A DNA stretch of 64,000 bases, taken from contig JAWLGR010000015.1 of the NCBI GenBank assembly GCA_041684965.1, positions 75,995 to 139,994 on the forward strand. The letters are read 5' to 3'. Positions 1-8,839 of the stretch are shown here, one piece after another. Origin of the DNA: Mariniphaga sp041684965. GTDB lineage: Bacteria > Bacteroidota > Bacteroidia > Bacteroidales > Prolixibacteraceae. A program made the position numbers and the translations under genes. The first letter of the stretch is position 1. Each line of letters opens with the position of its first letter. Under the pieces are notes generated by a model, which was not told where the DNA came from, did not search any database, and was given only the letters and a program-made list of their open reading frames with translations.

Positions 1-660
1 GTTACTTTTTTTTGCAACAGGCGGTCGAAAAATATGAAAATTAGTGTTAAGCCCGACAAATCGGTACTTGTTTCTTTCCCTTTCTTTGTTCCTGAAAAGG
101 AAATAATTTCCTTTCTAGCACAAAATGTTTCATGGATTAAGAGTCAGCAGGAAAAGGCAGAGGCAAGGCGGAATCAATTAGTAGAAGGCACTTTACTGAA
201 AACAAAACTTCATACCATCTTGCTCTGTAACCATAATATTCATAAAATTGATGTGCAAGATAAAACTATTAAATTTTATTCACCTGATTTTAAAAATGAA
301 AATGTTTATTCAGATATTGAAGAACTTATAACCAGGGTTTATCGGCTCGAGGCGGCCCTCTTGCTGCCGACACGACTGAAAGAACTGGCGCAGACATACG
401 GGTTCAGGTATGGTAAGGTATCAATCCGGAATAACAAACGCAGCTGGGGAAGCTGCTCATCGCACAACAATATCAGCCTGAACCTGCAGATGATGAAGCT
501 TCCCGACGAACTTATTGATTACATCCTGCTACATGAGCTGGTGCATACAGAAATCAGAAATCACAGTGAACAATTCTGGAAAAGGCTAGATCAGCTTACT
601 CAAAACCGGGCACGTGAACTGGCACAACAAGTTAAGAAATATTCAACTTACAGTTTATGA
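1..660 (+). CDS. YgjP/WDDM-type zinc metallopeptidase, 5'-truncated by window edge
   Basis: This is a predicted zinc metallopeptidase of the YgjP-like (DUF45) family, whose cellular substrate is unknown. The sequence carries the HELVH zinc motif followed downstream by the family's typical H-S-E-x-F-W segment. An ATG exists at 34, but the frame stays open to base 1, and the residues before that ATG (ending in N-R-R-S-K-N) followed by MKISVKPD match the usual family N-terminus, where an Arg-rich strand precedes a pattern like 'isv.pdg.v.v..P'. I therefore read the real start as lying left of the window. The gene stands alone, with about 120 bases before dgt. The family call is firm and the start is unknown. 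Confidence 0.8.
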   Translation, partial: VTFFCNRRSKNMKISVKPDKSVLVSFPFFVPEKEIISFLAQNVSWIKSQQEKAEARRNQLVEGTLLKTKLHTILLCNHNIHKIDVQDKTIKFYSPDFKNENVYSDIEELITRVYRLEAALLLPTRLKELAQTYGFRYGKVSIRNNKRSWGSCSSHNNISLNLQMMKLPDELIDYILLHELVHTEIRNHSEQFWKRLDQLTQNRARELAQQVKKYSTYSL

Positions 661-781
661 AATTGCCGCATTCAGTTACAAACCAAAAACAAAAAAGTGA
701 ACATTGCACGCAAATAACCAGGCATAGCCAAACACTGCGAACGCAGGACATTGGATAAAGGATTTTAAATAATAAACGAGA

Positions 782-2116
782 ATGAACTGGAATAGATTTC
801 TCTCTACAAAGCGTTTGGGCGTGGAGGCACGAAAAGCACCTCTCCTGGCGGAGGACCGGACACAGTTTCAGCGCGACTTCGACCGCATCATATTTTCTTC
901 TCCATTTCGTCGGATGCAGAATAAAACACAGGTATTTCCCCTGCCTGAACATATATTCGTTCACAATCGCCTGACCCATAGTCTCGAGGTGGCAAGCGTA
1001 GGTCGTTCACTTGGAAATCTGCTGTCTGAAAAAATTACCGGTAAAAATAATGACAGTCCTTTGATCCAGGAAATTGGAACCATTATTTCAACCGCTTGCC
1101 TTGCACATGATTTGGGGAACCCTCCGTTTGGCCATTCAGGGGAATCAGCCATCTCCAATTTTTTTCAAAACGGTTCGGGAAAAGAATTTCAAAACAAGCT
1201 TTCACCAGCCGAATGGAGTGATTTCATCCGGTTTGATGGCAATGCCAATGCTTTCCGTATCCTCACCCATCAATTTAAAGGGAAACGTACAGGGGGTTTT
1301 GCCCTTACCTACCCCACACTGGCCAGTATAGTAAAATACCCTTATGAATCACTTCTTGCCACAAAACAGAAGTTTGGTTTTTTCCAATCGGAAAAAACCA
1401 ATTTTCAAAAAATTGCTTCCGAACTTCAAATTCAAAAGAAAAATGAAAAGCACCTTTCGTATAACCGTTATCCGCTTGTCTTCCTTGTAGAAGCAGCCGA
1501 TGATATCTGTTATCAGATAATGGACCTGGAAGATGCATGCAAACTGGGGATTTTAAGCTATGAAAAAGTAAGGGAATTGTATCTGGATTTTTATGATCCG
1601 GCCTCAGATAGAACTACTTTAAAAAGCATTGACGGCACACTGAGAAAAGTAACTGATAAAAACGAACAAATCAGCTACCTCAGAGCAGGAATTATTGGAA
1701 AACTAATCCGGGAATGCATGCAGGTATTCAATGATAATACCGAAGCTATTCTTTCGGGAAGCTTTGACAAAAGCCTTATAGGATCGTTGCAAAACAAACA
1801 GGCAGAAGCAATGAGAAGGGTAAGGGAAGTTTCATTTAAAGAAGTTTATGCCCATCGTAGCGTGGTCGAAATTGAAATTGCAGGGTATAAAATTATTGGA
1901 ACTCTCCTTGAAGAATTTGTTGGGGCAGCAATTTATCCGGAGAACCAATACAATAAAAAAATCCTGTCTATTCTTCCTGAACAATACAAACCTCAAAGTG
2001 ACAAAGTGTATCATAAAATACAGTCAGCAGTCGATTTTATATCTGGCATGACCGATGTGTTCGCGCTCGATTTATACCGAAAGATTAAAGGAATAAGCTT
2101 GCCGGGTGTGGTTTAA
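782..2116 (+). CDS. dgt: Deoxyguanosinetriphosphate triphosphohydrolase (dGTPase)
   Basis: This enzyme hydrolyses dGTP, and possibly other dNTPs, to the nucleoside and tripolyphosphate in the cytoplasm, which controls dNTP pools. The HD-domain metal ligands are visible: H61-N-R-L-T-H66 in the first helix, the H109-D110 doublet in 'LAHDLGNPPFGH', and H118. The N-terminal stretch with R-D-F-D-R-I-I-F-S-S-P-F-R-R-M is a strong dGTPase signature. The length of 444 residues matches the Bacteroidota type. The ATG at 782 gives the expected N-terminus. The gene appears monocistronic, followed by 177 bases before the MscS gene. Confidence 0.93.
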   Translation: MNWNRFLSTKRLGVEARKAPLLAEDRTQFQRDFDRIIFSSPFRRMQNKTQVFPLPEHIFVHNRLTHSLEVASVGRSLGNLLSEKITGKNNDSPLIQEIGTIISTACLAHDLGNPPFGHSGESAISNFFQNGSGKEFQNKLSPAEWSDFIRFDGNANAFRILTHQFKGKRTGGFALTYPTLASIVKYPYESLLATKQKFGFFQSEKTNFQKIASELQIQKKNEKHLSYNRYPLVFLVEAADDICYQIMDLEDACKLGILSYEKVRELYLDFYDPASDRTTLKSIDGTLRKVTDKNEQISYLRAGIIGKLIRECMQVFNDNTEAILSGSFDKSLIGSLQNKQAEAMRRVREVSFKEVYAHRSVVEIEIAGYKIIGTLLEEFVGAAIYPENQYNKKILSILPEQYKPQSDKVYHKIQSAVDFISGMTDVFALDLYRKIKGISLPGVV

Positions 2117-2261
2117 ATGATAAAAGAAAAAAATGCAACCAAAAATTAACTTTTTAACGAAGCACAAAACAGCACCAGGTAATTAAAGATATACCAGGCG
2201 GCATTTTCATTTTACTAAATTCAGTGCATGTAAAAAAGTATTTAAAGTTCAAATATCGAAT

Positions 2262-2269
2262 TAAATTTG
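2262..2269 (+). promoter_or_regulatory. Candidate Bacteroidota -7 element upstream of the MscS-like gene
   Basis: TAAATTTG fits the Bacteroidota sigma -7 consensus TAnnTTTG and lies 24 bases before the start codon at 2294. A weak -33-like TTTA lies 17 bases further upstream (2241-2244). This is a pattern match only; no transcript start is known. Confidence 0.4.
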
Positions 2270-2293
2270 TTGCTGTGAAATCAAATAATTGAA

Positions 2294-2818
2294 ATGAATA
2301 TTCAAACCGTTAAAATAATACAAACAATAGTCGTATTGCTGCTGCTGATTGCTGCTCGCATATTTACCCGTAATGTAGTAAAAAGGTTTCTCAAAAAGTT
2401 CAGATTCACCTCTCAGCGAAGAAAACTGACCATCCGAATAATAAATCTTCTTTTATCCATTACAGCCTTAGTTTTTGTTTCAGCTATCTGGGGAGTAAAG
2501 CAATCACAAATGGCTGTTTTTATCTCATCGATAATGGCAATCCTTGGAATTGCCTTTGTTGCTCAATGGTCGTTGCTGTCAAACATTACTGCAGGGCTCA
2601 TCCTTTTTTTTAATCATCCGCTCAAAATCGGAGATCATATTAAAGTGATTGAAAAAGATTTTATTATTGAGGGTACCATCAATGATATCACCTTCTTCTT
2701 TGTACACATTAAAACAGCAGATAAAGAAAAAATCTCTATTGCAAACAACGTTTTTCTACAGAAAAACATTTCAATCGTACTCCAAAAAGAAGATGCAAGT
2801 AAAAATGAGATTAAATAA
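2294..2818 (+). CDS. Small MscS-family mechanosensitive channel
   Basis: This is a predicted inner-membrane mechanosensitive channel that releases solutes on hypo-osmotic shock. Three hydrophobic segments are visible (about residues 8-24, 48-66 and 72-105). The third and the following strand carry the family signature: an alanine/glycine-rich pore helix, then 'SNITAGLILFFNHP' and 'KIGDHI', which opens the beta domain. At 174 residues it is much shorter than E. coli MscS (286) and lacks the C-terminal alpha/beta cage, as several compact bacterial homologues do. It is probably transcribed on its own. The family is clear, but I cannot tell its ion selectivity or whether it gates like MscS. Confidence 0.85.
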   Translation: MNIQTVKIIQTIVVLLLLIAARIFTRNVVKRFLKKFRFTSQRRKLTIRIINLLLSITALVFVSAIWGVKQSQMAVFISSIMAILGIAFVAQWSLLSNITAGLILFFNHPLKIGDHIKVIEKDFIIEGTINDITFFFVHIKTADKEKISIANNVFLQKNISIVLQKEDASKNEIK

Positions 2819-3531
2819 TCCCAGCTGGGTTGTTAATCCTACTTAAAAAATAAGATATTTTGGTTAATAAAGTAATTAATGAAATAAATCATCGAATTGT
2901 ATAATTTTGAATTCCAGAGTTATTCATCCAGCAAAATCAGATAGCATACCAGGAATTCCAATAGATAAACACTACCTGGATTCCGGTTCCGGAACATCAA
3001 TTAATTATTAATTATAACTAATCCATTTTTCACAACTGTTAGTTAAATTTTTTTGTGTTTTTGAAGTATTTTAGAATACCCGGGCCATACATTGTCCATA
3101 TTAAATTCGATAAAACCCGAATTTTGACTGGTTCAGGTATATCCTTTCTTCATAATATAATCTGATATCATGCTGGTGTAACGATCGGATATATTAATAA
3201 GATCTATTACTTTTTAATAAATTCATGAAGTTCTTCCAAGGTTAAATTAAATTCAAGTATTGATTGGATTAGGCGAACAGATGACGGAATTGTTCAATAA
3301 TTTTCCAGACTTAATGTTTTTTAACATTTTTTAGAATTGATAAAATATAAACAAAAGACTATGAAAAACGAAATTTAAATAATCATTAATATTCTGAATG
3401 TCTATGATTTAGCTCTGGCAAATATAAAATCGACTATGGAAACTTAGTTTGATAATATCAATATCTATCATTTTAACATATTTGAAAAATGAAAATTGAT
3501 TAAAAAGGTTTCTAATTTTGAAAGCGTAAAT
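2819..3531. other. Long AT-rich intergenic region without a convincing gene
   Basis: About 700 bases of AT-rich DNA separate the MscS-like gene from the next gene. I found no tRNA, no terminator with a clear U-tract and no intact gene. On the minus strand between roughly 3290 and 3120, two short stretches in different frames read like protein (one ending in LEELHEFIKK, the other ending in MISDYIMKKGY). That could be a frameshifted remnant of a gene or chance. Confidence 0.5.
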
Positions 3532-4059
3532 ATGTTCAAGGTTATGATTTATCATTTTAGTATTACTTCACCGGAATCGAAAAATTTTCATCTCGAAGTG
3601 GAAATTGACGGAGAACATACTTTTTACGATTTCCATATTTTAATCCAAAAAAGCATAGGGTACGAATCGCACCAATTAGCATCTTTCTTTTTGTCGGATC
3701 AAGACGGAAAAAAGAAAAAGGAGATATCCTTATTGGATACCGGATTTAATGGAGGCGTATTTTTTATTATGCAAAAAACCATTTTGTTCAACATTTTTGG
3801 ATTAAATCAAAAGAATGTGATTTACACTTATGATTTTATAAACGACAGATCATTGAATATTGAATTAACAGGTATTGTTATGGAAAGAAAGCTTAGAGAA
3901 CCGTTCGTTACCCTTAAGCAAGGAGACGCACCGGTGCAGGTATATGAAGAAGAATCTTATGTACCGGATTCTGCCAAACTTCATGAAGAGGAAGTATTGA
4001 TGGATTTTGGCATTTTAGATGATTATACTGAACTTTATGGCGAAATGGAAGATTTTTAA
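3532..4059 (+). CDS. IS1096 TnpR / plasmid pRiA4b ORF-3-like protein
   Basis: This is a conserved Bacteroidota protein of the pRiA4b ORF-3-like fold, a family found both as transposon passengers and as stand-alone chromosomal genes of unknown function. The recognisable core is the N-terminal strand 'IYHFSIT', then 'VEIDGEHTFYDFHILIQKSIGY' and 'SFFLSDQDG', which matches the usual pattern of a beta strand, a helix with D/H and a second strand. The C-terminus is acidic. The frame is open from a TTG at 3496, but homologues begin near MIYHFSI, so ATG 3532 (or 3544) is the likelier start. No transposase or inverted repeat lies nearby, so I read it as a host gene. Its function is unknown. Confidence 0.65.
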   Translation: MFKVMIYHFSITSPESKNFHLEVEIDGEHTFYDFHILIQKSIGYESHQLASFFLSDQDGKKKKEISLLDTGFNGGVFFIMQKTILFNIFGLNQKNVIYTYDFINDRSLNIELTGIVMERKLREPFVTLKQGDAPVQVYEEESYVPDSAKLHEEEVLMDFGILDDYTELYGEMEDF

Positions 4060-4091
4060 TTCCATTTTTTCCACTATTAAATTTCTTATCC

Positions 4092-4127
4092 GACTGTTCA
4101 AGTAATTTTGGGCAGTCTTTTTTTTTT
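4092..4127 (+). terminator. Rho-independent terminator between the pRiA4b-like gene and miaA
   Basis: A 10-bp stem (GACTGTTCAA with TTGGGCAGTC, including two G-U pairs) closes a 6-base loop and is followed by a run of ten T's. It lies 33 bases after the stop of the upstream gene. Confidence 0.85.
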
Positions 4128-4159
4128 ACAGTTTATATACTATTTGAAATGCACTCAAG

Positions 4160-5065
4160 TTGAAAACCCTTGTTATTATTACAGGCCCAACAGCAATAGG
4201 GAAAACAAAAGCTGCCATTGAAACAGCCAAATATTTCAACACAGAAATTGTTTCGGCTGATTCGCGGCAGATTTACAAAGAATTATCAGTCGGGACTGCT
4301 GTTCCAAGCCCAGCTGATATGGAGTCAGTAAGGCATCATTTTATCCATACACATTCCATACACGACAGTATAAATGCAAGCTGGTATGAAACAGAAGCTA
4401 TTGAATTGCTTGAAAGTCTTTTTTTAAAATACAATACAGTTGTATTAACAGGAGGTTCCATGTTGTACATCGATGCCGTTTGCAAGGGGATTGATATTGT
4501 TCCCGATATTGATCCTGAATTACGCAAAAACCTTAAAGTTCAGTTAGAGGAAAAGGGATTGGAACACCTTCGGCTTCAACTTAAAAAACTCGATCAGAAA
4601 TATTATCAGCAGGTAGATTTAAAAAATCCGGCCCGCATTGTTCATGCACTTGAAGTTTGCCTGATGACAGGTAAGCCCTACTCCTCCTTTCGGAAAGCAG
4701 AGCCTAAAAAACGAAGCTTTAATATCTTAAAAACGGCATTAAATTGTGAACGTGCGAAACTGCACACCCGTATCAACCATCGGGTGGATGAAATGATTTC
4801 AAACGGACTGGAAGAGGAAGCCCTTCGTATGTTTCCCCTCAGGCACCTGAATCCACTTAACACGGTAGGATACAGAGAATTTTTCGAATATTTCGATGGA
4901 AAGATTTCCAAAGTTAAAGCTATTGAACTCATAAAACGCAACACCCGCAGGTATGCCCGGAAACAGCTCACCTGGTTCAGGAATGATTCAGAATACACCT
5001 GGTTCAGGCCGGAAGAAATCAAGAAGTTAATTAAATTTATCGAAATTACAATCCAGAATCAATGA
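4160..5065 (+). CDS. miaA: tRNA dimethylallyltransferase
   Basis: MiaA transfers a dimethylallyl group from DMAPP to the N6 of adenosine 37 in tRNAs reading UNN codons. The P-loop GPTAIGKT is at residues 9-16, followed by the family motif 'SADSRQIYKEL'. Later come 'NPARIVHALEV' and the C-terminal 'NTRRYARKQLTWFR' tRNA-binding signature. At 301 residues it is of normal length. The start is a TTG: an in-frame stop at 4145 excludes anything much longer, and the residue after it already leads into the P-loop strand. The stop overlaps the next gene by four bases (ATGA), so the Nudix gene is translationally coupled. Confidence 0.95.
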   Translation: MKTLVIITGPTAIGKTKAAIETAKYFNTEIVSADSRQIYKELSVGTAVPSPADMESVRHHFIHTHSIHDSINASWYETEAIELLESLFLKYNTVVLTGGSMLYIDAVCKGIDIVPDIDPELRKNLKVQLEEKGLEHLRLQLKKLDQKYYQQVDLKNPARIVHALEVCLMTGKPYSSFRKAEPKKRSFNILKTALNCERAKLHTRINHRVDEMISNGLEEEALRMFPLRHLNPLNTVGYREFFEYFDGKISKVKAIELIKRNTRRYARKQLTWFRNDSEYTWFRPEEIKKLIKFIEITIQNQ

Positions 5066-5514
5066 ATGCAACCGGCAATTTTGTTATCAGAGTTTATGGA
5101 ATAATTATAAATGCCAAAAATCAGGTGCTTTTGACCGATGAATTTAGGAATGGCATGAAAATGACCAAATTCCCGGGGGGAGGATTGCAGTTTGGTGAAG
5201 GTACCATCGATTGTCTTCGACGGGAGTTCAGTGAAGAGTGCAACGGACAGCAAATTAGAAGCATCCGTCATTTTTATACAACCGATTATTTTCAGAAAGC
5301 CCTTTTTTTTGAAAACCATCAGCTAATTAGTATTTATTATCTTGCTGACCTTGATTATCCAATTCAATTTAGTATTTCAGAAAAGCCTTTTGATTTTACC
5401 AAAATGGAAAATGGAAATCAAAGTTTCAGATGGTTAAGTTTAGATCGGGCCAACCCGGCGATGCTTTCCTTTCCGGTAGATAAACTCGTTTTAACCAAAT
5501 TGATTCTAAAATAA
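5062..5514 (+). CDS. Nudix hydrolase
   Basis: This is a predicted Nudix pyrophosphohydrolase of unknown substrate. The Nudix box runs from 'GGGLQFGEG' through 'REFSEEC', matching G-x5-E-x7-R-E-x2-E-E with the final Gly and hydrophobic positions altered (C-N-G). Its 150 residues form a minimal Nudix domain. It overlaps the miaA stop by four bases, which suggests an operon. No substrate-specific extension is visible, so a nucleotide-sugar, dNTP or NAD-type role cannot be distinguished. Confidence 0.85.
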   Translation: MNATGNFVIRVYGIIINAKNQVLLTDEFRNGMKMTKFPGGGLQFGEGTIDCLRREFSEECNGQQIRSIRHFYTTDYFQKALFFENHQLISIYYLADLDYPIQFSISEKPFDFTKMENGNQSFRWLSLDRANPAMLSFPVDKLVLTKLILK

Positions 5515-5535
5515 ATATCGAGCAGATTTCTACAT

Positions 5536-6804
5536 TCAGCTAAGGATTGCATCCGCGTAATTGTTCCAGCTCATTTCTTTCGATGACTCCTCCACATTTT
5601 CCCGTTTCACCGGATGCTCAATTATTTTTTCCATCGCTTCTGCCATTGAATCTATATTTTCAGGTTCAGCCAGGTAACCATTATAGCCATCTTTAACTGT
5701 TTCGGGGAAATGTCCTACCCGGGTCGCGAGTATAGGCAACTTAAAATTGTATGCGATGGATTCAACCCCTGAGGGAGTGGCATACAAATAATATAGTACT
5801 ATAGCATCGCTCACCTGAAAATATTTGCTGACATCTTCATTTGGAACAAAATCATTCATTATAAAAACCTTATCGCGGACATTCAGTTTATCAATTAATT
5901 CCAGTGGGCGGTAATCTTTTTCATCGTCTTCCTTTTTCAACATCACCGCTTTGGCAATTCCGAAAAGAAGTTTTTTAATGCGGGTTGATAATTTTTTATC
6001 ATCGAGAGTCTGCCAAAATGATTCGCCAACAATTAAAAGTGAAACATCGTCACGCTTTTGAGCTACTTTAGCAAAGGCCTCGATGGCATTGTGCAAACCT
6101 TTGTATTTCCTTATGAAGCCAAAAAAAAGGAACGCATGTTTGCGTATACCCCATTCCAATTTCTGCTTTTCTGCATCAAATGTGGGGTCAGGTTTAAACA
6201 TGTTATAAACCGGATGATACAGCTTGATTATCTGTATTTTATCTGAACCATCCGACTTCTGATGCTTTCCCGTATAATAGAATTGCCTGCCAGGAAAAAG
6301 GCTTTCCAATTCCCTGCCTGTTTTAAGTGAATGTACGATAAAAGAATTGGCAGCCGAAAGGGCATACCTGGTAAACAGACGATCGGTTTTGCTGTTCTCT
6401 TTCTGAATAACAAAGTGGAGGTCAAAAATAACTTCGATCTGTGTCTGTCTTTTGAGCAATCGGACAATACTTCCAAGTGGAAGGCCCTGTATGGCAATAC
6501 TCCACTGGAAGATAACTTTTTCAGGATTGATTTTTCGAATAAGTCTGGCCGTTTCCCTCCAGCTGAAAGGGTTGTTATAATTTGTAATGTAATGTACTTT
6601 TATATTGGTACCTTCCAATAAGTTTGTTTTGCTTTTCCTGTCGATAAAATCCCGTGGAATAATTGATGGGTACTGCTGAGTCCATGAAACAATATGAACT
6701 TCCACGTCTTTTCTTGCATCGATTGCCTTTGCAAGTGATGTATTGTAATTTGCCAATCCGCCTTTAAATACAGGTCCGGCACCAAAACATACTATTTTCT
6801 TCAT
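5536..6804 (-). CDS. Glycosyltransferase family 4 (GT4)
   Basis: This is a predicted retaining GT-B glycosyltransferase for surface polysaccharide or glycolipid synthesis. The N-terminal Rossmann strand has 'GGLANYNTSLAKAI', typical of the acceptor-side loop. The C-terminal donor domain includes 'FFGFIRKYKGLHNAIEAFA' and 'SGVESIAYNFKLPILATRVG'. The second Glu of the usual E-x7-E motif is present, but the first is replaced, as in a known subgroup of GT4 enzymes. There is no signal peptide or membrane segment. It lies 9 bases downstream of the epimerase gene on the same strand, so the two are probably co-transcribed, and it converges on the miaA-Nudix pair. Donor and acceptor are not predictable. 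Confidence 0.85.
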   Translation of the reverse strand: MKKIVCFGAGPVFKGGLANYNTSLAKAIDARKDVEVHIVSWTQQYPSIIPRDFIDRKSKTNLLEGTNIKVHYITNYNNPFSWRETARLIRKINPEKVIFQWSIAIQGLPLGSIVRLLKRQTQIEVIFDLHFVIQKENSKTDRLFTRYALSAANSFIVHSLKTGRELESLFPGRQFYYTGKHQKSDGSDKIQIIKLYHPVYNMFKPDPTFDAEKQKLEWGIRKHAFLFFGFIRKYKGLHNAIEAFAKVAQKRDDVSLLIVGESFWQTLDDKKLSTRIKKLLFGIAKAVMLKKEDDEKDYRPLELIDKLNVRDKVFIMNDFVPNEDVSKYFQVSDAIVLYYLYATPSGVESIAYNFKLPILATRVGHFPETVKDGYNGYLAEPENIDSMAEAMEKIIEHPVKRENVEESSKEMSWNNYADAILS

Positions 6805-6813
6805 TTATTCCGC

Positions 6814-7860
6814 TTAATTTTTTATGCGTTCAATGGCTGCTTCATAAACCCTGCGCATACCTTCCTCCACTGAAATTTTTGGTTTCCATCCAAACTTATG
6901 AGTTACCAGATCCATATTGGCGTACCTGGAATGAACACCTACAGGTTTATCAAGCAACTGTTTGATTTCAGGCTTATAACCGGCAATCCGGCAAAAAACT
7001 TCAATGATTTCTATGAACGACAGCAGTTTTCCCGAGCCTATATTGTAAGAAGAGCCGTCAGATACATTATCCATTAAAATTCCTATAAAATCAAGCACAT
7101 CATCGATATGCACGAAATCACGTCCCTGCTTACCCGTTCCCCACACCTCGAAGGGGTCTTCGTGACGAGCCGCACGTGCTGCAATAGCAGGTATCGGATA
7201 AGAAAGATCCTGATCTTCTCCATAACCTGAGAATGGCCGGATGCAAACAATGGAAATACCGTAATGACGTGCGGCTATTTGAGCCAGAAATTCTCCGGTT
7301 AGTTTCGACCAGCCGTAGGTCATATCCGGAGTACCAAGATTTCCTTCAAAATCAATATCACTTTCCTTCAATGAAATGGCCGCTTCATCGGTCTGAAGGC
7401 TAACAGGATAGGCTGCACTTGAGCTGGGATACAGAACCCTTTCGGGTTTATGCCGGGTCACCCAGTAAAAAAATTCGGCATCAATAGATAAATCGAGGGC
7501 TACCATCATAGGATCACCCTCAATCTTTGAGCGCCCTCCCACAATGGCTGCAAAATGATAAACATCACTGAATGAATCAAATTCAAGCTGGTATTTTTCC
7601 TGCAAATAACGTGGATTCTCCCGCAGATAAAACAGGAAATCCCTGAAATCTCCTTTCCAGAATAACAATCGTTCGTCATCACCAAATCGTTCCAGGTCTT
7701 CGTTCTTTTTTGATGAAAAGCCTGGTAACCATATTGAGGGATGAAGCCCTATTGATAAATCATCAACCATAAATATACGGTCACTTGTTGTTTTTAAAAG
7801 CCTTTTAACCATATTACGACCCACAAAACCACAACCACCCGAAACCAAATGCATTTTCAT
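6814..7860 (-). CDS. NAD-dependent sugar epimerase/dehydratase (extended SDR)
   Basis: This is a predicted nucleotide-sugar epimerase or dehydratase that supplies an activated sugar to glycan assembly. The nucleotide-binding motif GGCGFVGRN sits at the N-terminus, followed by 'SSSAAYP' (the Ser of the active site) and Y-G-W-S-K (the catalytic Tyr and Lys). The C-terminal substrate domain has 'RPFSGYGEDQ' and 'GRDFVHIDDV'. At 348 residues it is of normal length. It is the first gene of a two-gene unit with the GT4 gene and is divergent from gmhA across 269 bases, which suggests a shared role in envelope sugars. The exact reaction is undetermined. Confidence 0.85.
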   Translation of the reverse strand: MKMHLVSGGCGFVGRNMVKRLLKTTSDRIFMVDDLSIGLHPSIWLPGFSSKKNEDLERFGDDERLLFWKGDFRDFLFYLRENPRYLQEKYQLEFDSFSDVYHFAAIVGGRSKIEGDPMMVALDLSIDAEFFYWVTRHKPERVLYPSSSAAYPVSLQTDEAAISLKESDIDFEGNLGTPDMTYGWSKLTGEFLAQIAARHYGISIVCIRPFSGYGEDQDLSYPIPAIAARAARHEDPFEVWGTGKQGRDFVHIDDVLDFIGILMDNVSDGSSYNIGSGKLLSFIEIIEVFCRIAGYKPEIKQLLDKPVGVHSRYANMDLVTHKFGWKPKISVEEGMRRVYEAAIERIKN

Positions 7861-8129
7861 ATTGTAATATTTTAAAATTCATTGCCATTTATGTAAAAAC
7901 AGATTTCAATTGTTTAGCTGTATAGAATTACCGAATCCTAAATATCGTATTTGTCAGTACTACCTTCCAACCTGCAATTGACTATATTTCTATGTATCTT
8001 TCGCAAATATTCAAAATAAGAAAGTATTAAAAAACAATTTACATCAGTTTTGATTGAAGATTCTTTAAAAATGTGGATTTTTACCGGAATAAACTGAAAA
8101 ATAAATAAAAAAATCAAATGAATTAAGAA

Positions 8130-8702
8130 ATGGGATCAGTAACAAACATATTAAAAGAAGCCGGTAATATTTTACAGGAGCTGGAAGCAGATAGAGAATT
8201 TTGTGAATTGATCGAAAGGGTTTCTCAACAGATTATCAACTGCTTTAGCAACGGCAATAAAGTAATGTTCTGCGGGAATGGAGGAAGTGCTGCCGAAGCC
8301 CAACATCTTGCAGCCGAACTTTCCGGAAAGTTTTATCTGGATCGCCAACCTTTACCCGCGGAAGCTTTGCATGTAAATTCATCATATATAACAGCTGTTG
8401 CAAACGACTATTCCTTTAGTCAAATCTATTCACGCTACATTTCAGGTGTTGGAAAAAAAGGAGATGTACTTGTAGGCTTGTCAACATCAGGAAATTCTGA
8501 AAATATAGTTCATGCGTTTCAGTCGGCAAGAAAAGCAGAAGTTACAACAATAGCGTTTACAGGCAAAACAGGAGGTTTGCTGCACCAGTTCTCTGATTAT
8601 ACCATAAATATTCCATCTGAAAATATTCCCAGGATTCAGGAGATGCATCTCATTGTTGGGCACATTATTTGCGAGAAAGTGGAAAAAGTACTGTTTGGGT
8701 AA
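8130..8702 (+). CDS. gmhA: GmhA-type sedoheptulose-7-phosphate isomerase
   Basis: This is a cytosolic SIS-domain isomerase that converts sedoheptulose 7-phosphate to D-glycero-D-manno-heptose 7-phosphate, the first step towards ADP- or GDP-heptose. Visible signatures are 'FCGNGGSAAEAQHLAAELSG', the phosphate loop 'GLSTSGNSENI' and the C-terminal 'EMHLIVGHIICE' with the metal/catalytic Glu and His. Its 190 residues are normal. No heptose kinase or guanylyl/adenylyltransferase lies in this window, so the other steps must be elsewhere. It is divergent from the epimerase/GT4 pair. Confidence 0.92.
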   Translation: MGSVTNILKEAGNILQELEADREFCELIERVSQQIINCFSNGNKVMFCGNGGSAAEAQHLAAELSGKFYLDRQPLPAEALHVNSSYITAVANDYSFSQIYSRYISGVGKKGDVLVGLSTSGNSENIVHAFQSARKAEVTTIAFTGKTGGLLHQFSDYTINIPSENIPRIQEMHLIVGHIICEKVEKVLFG

Positions 8703-8839
8703 GCTTCAATGCTTTAAAAAAGAGTTAACAACATTAAGTTTTTTAAGAATTTAAATTGTCAGGATTCAAAAAATTAAAAACTTTGGGGATACGCTGGTGA
8801 AAAAAGAAAAAAAATATTAACAATTTAATAATTATATAA

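Noticed and set aside
3532..4059. Insertion sequence suggested by the IS1096/pRiA4b relationship
   Set aside because: No transposase, terminal inverted repeats or target duplications are seen nearby.
7861..8129. Divergent promoter region of the epimerase gene and gmhA
   Set aside because: No -7 box matching TAnnTTTG on either strand convinced me.
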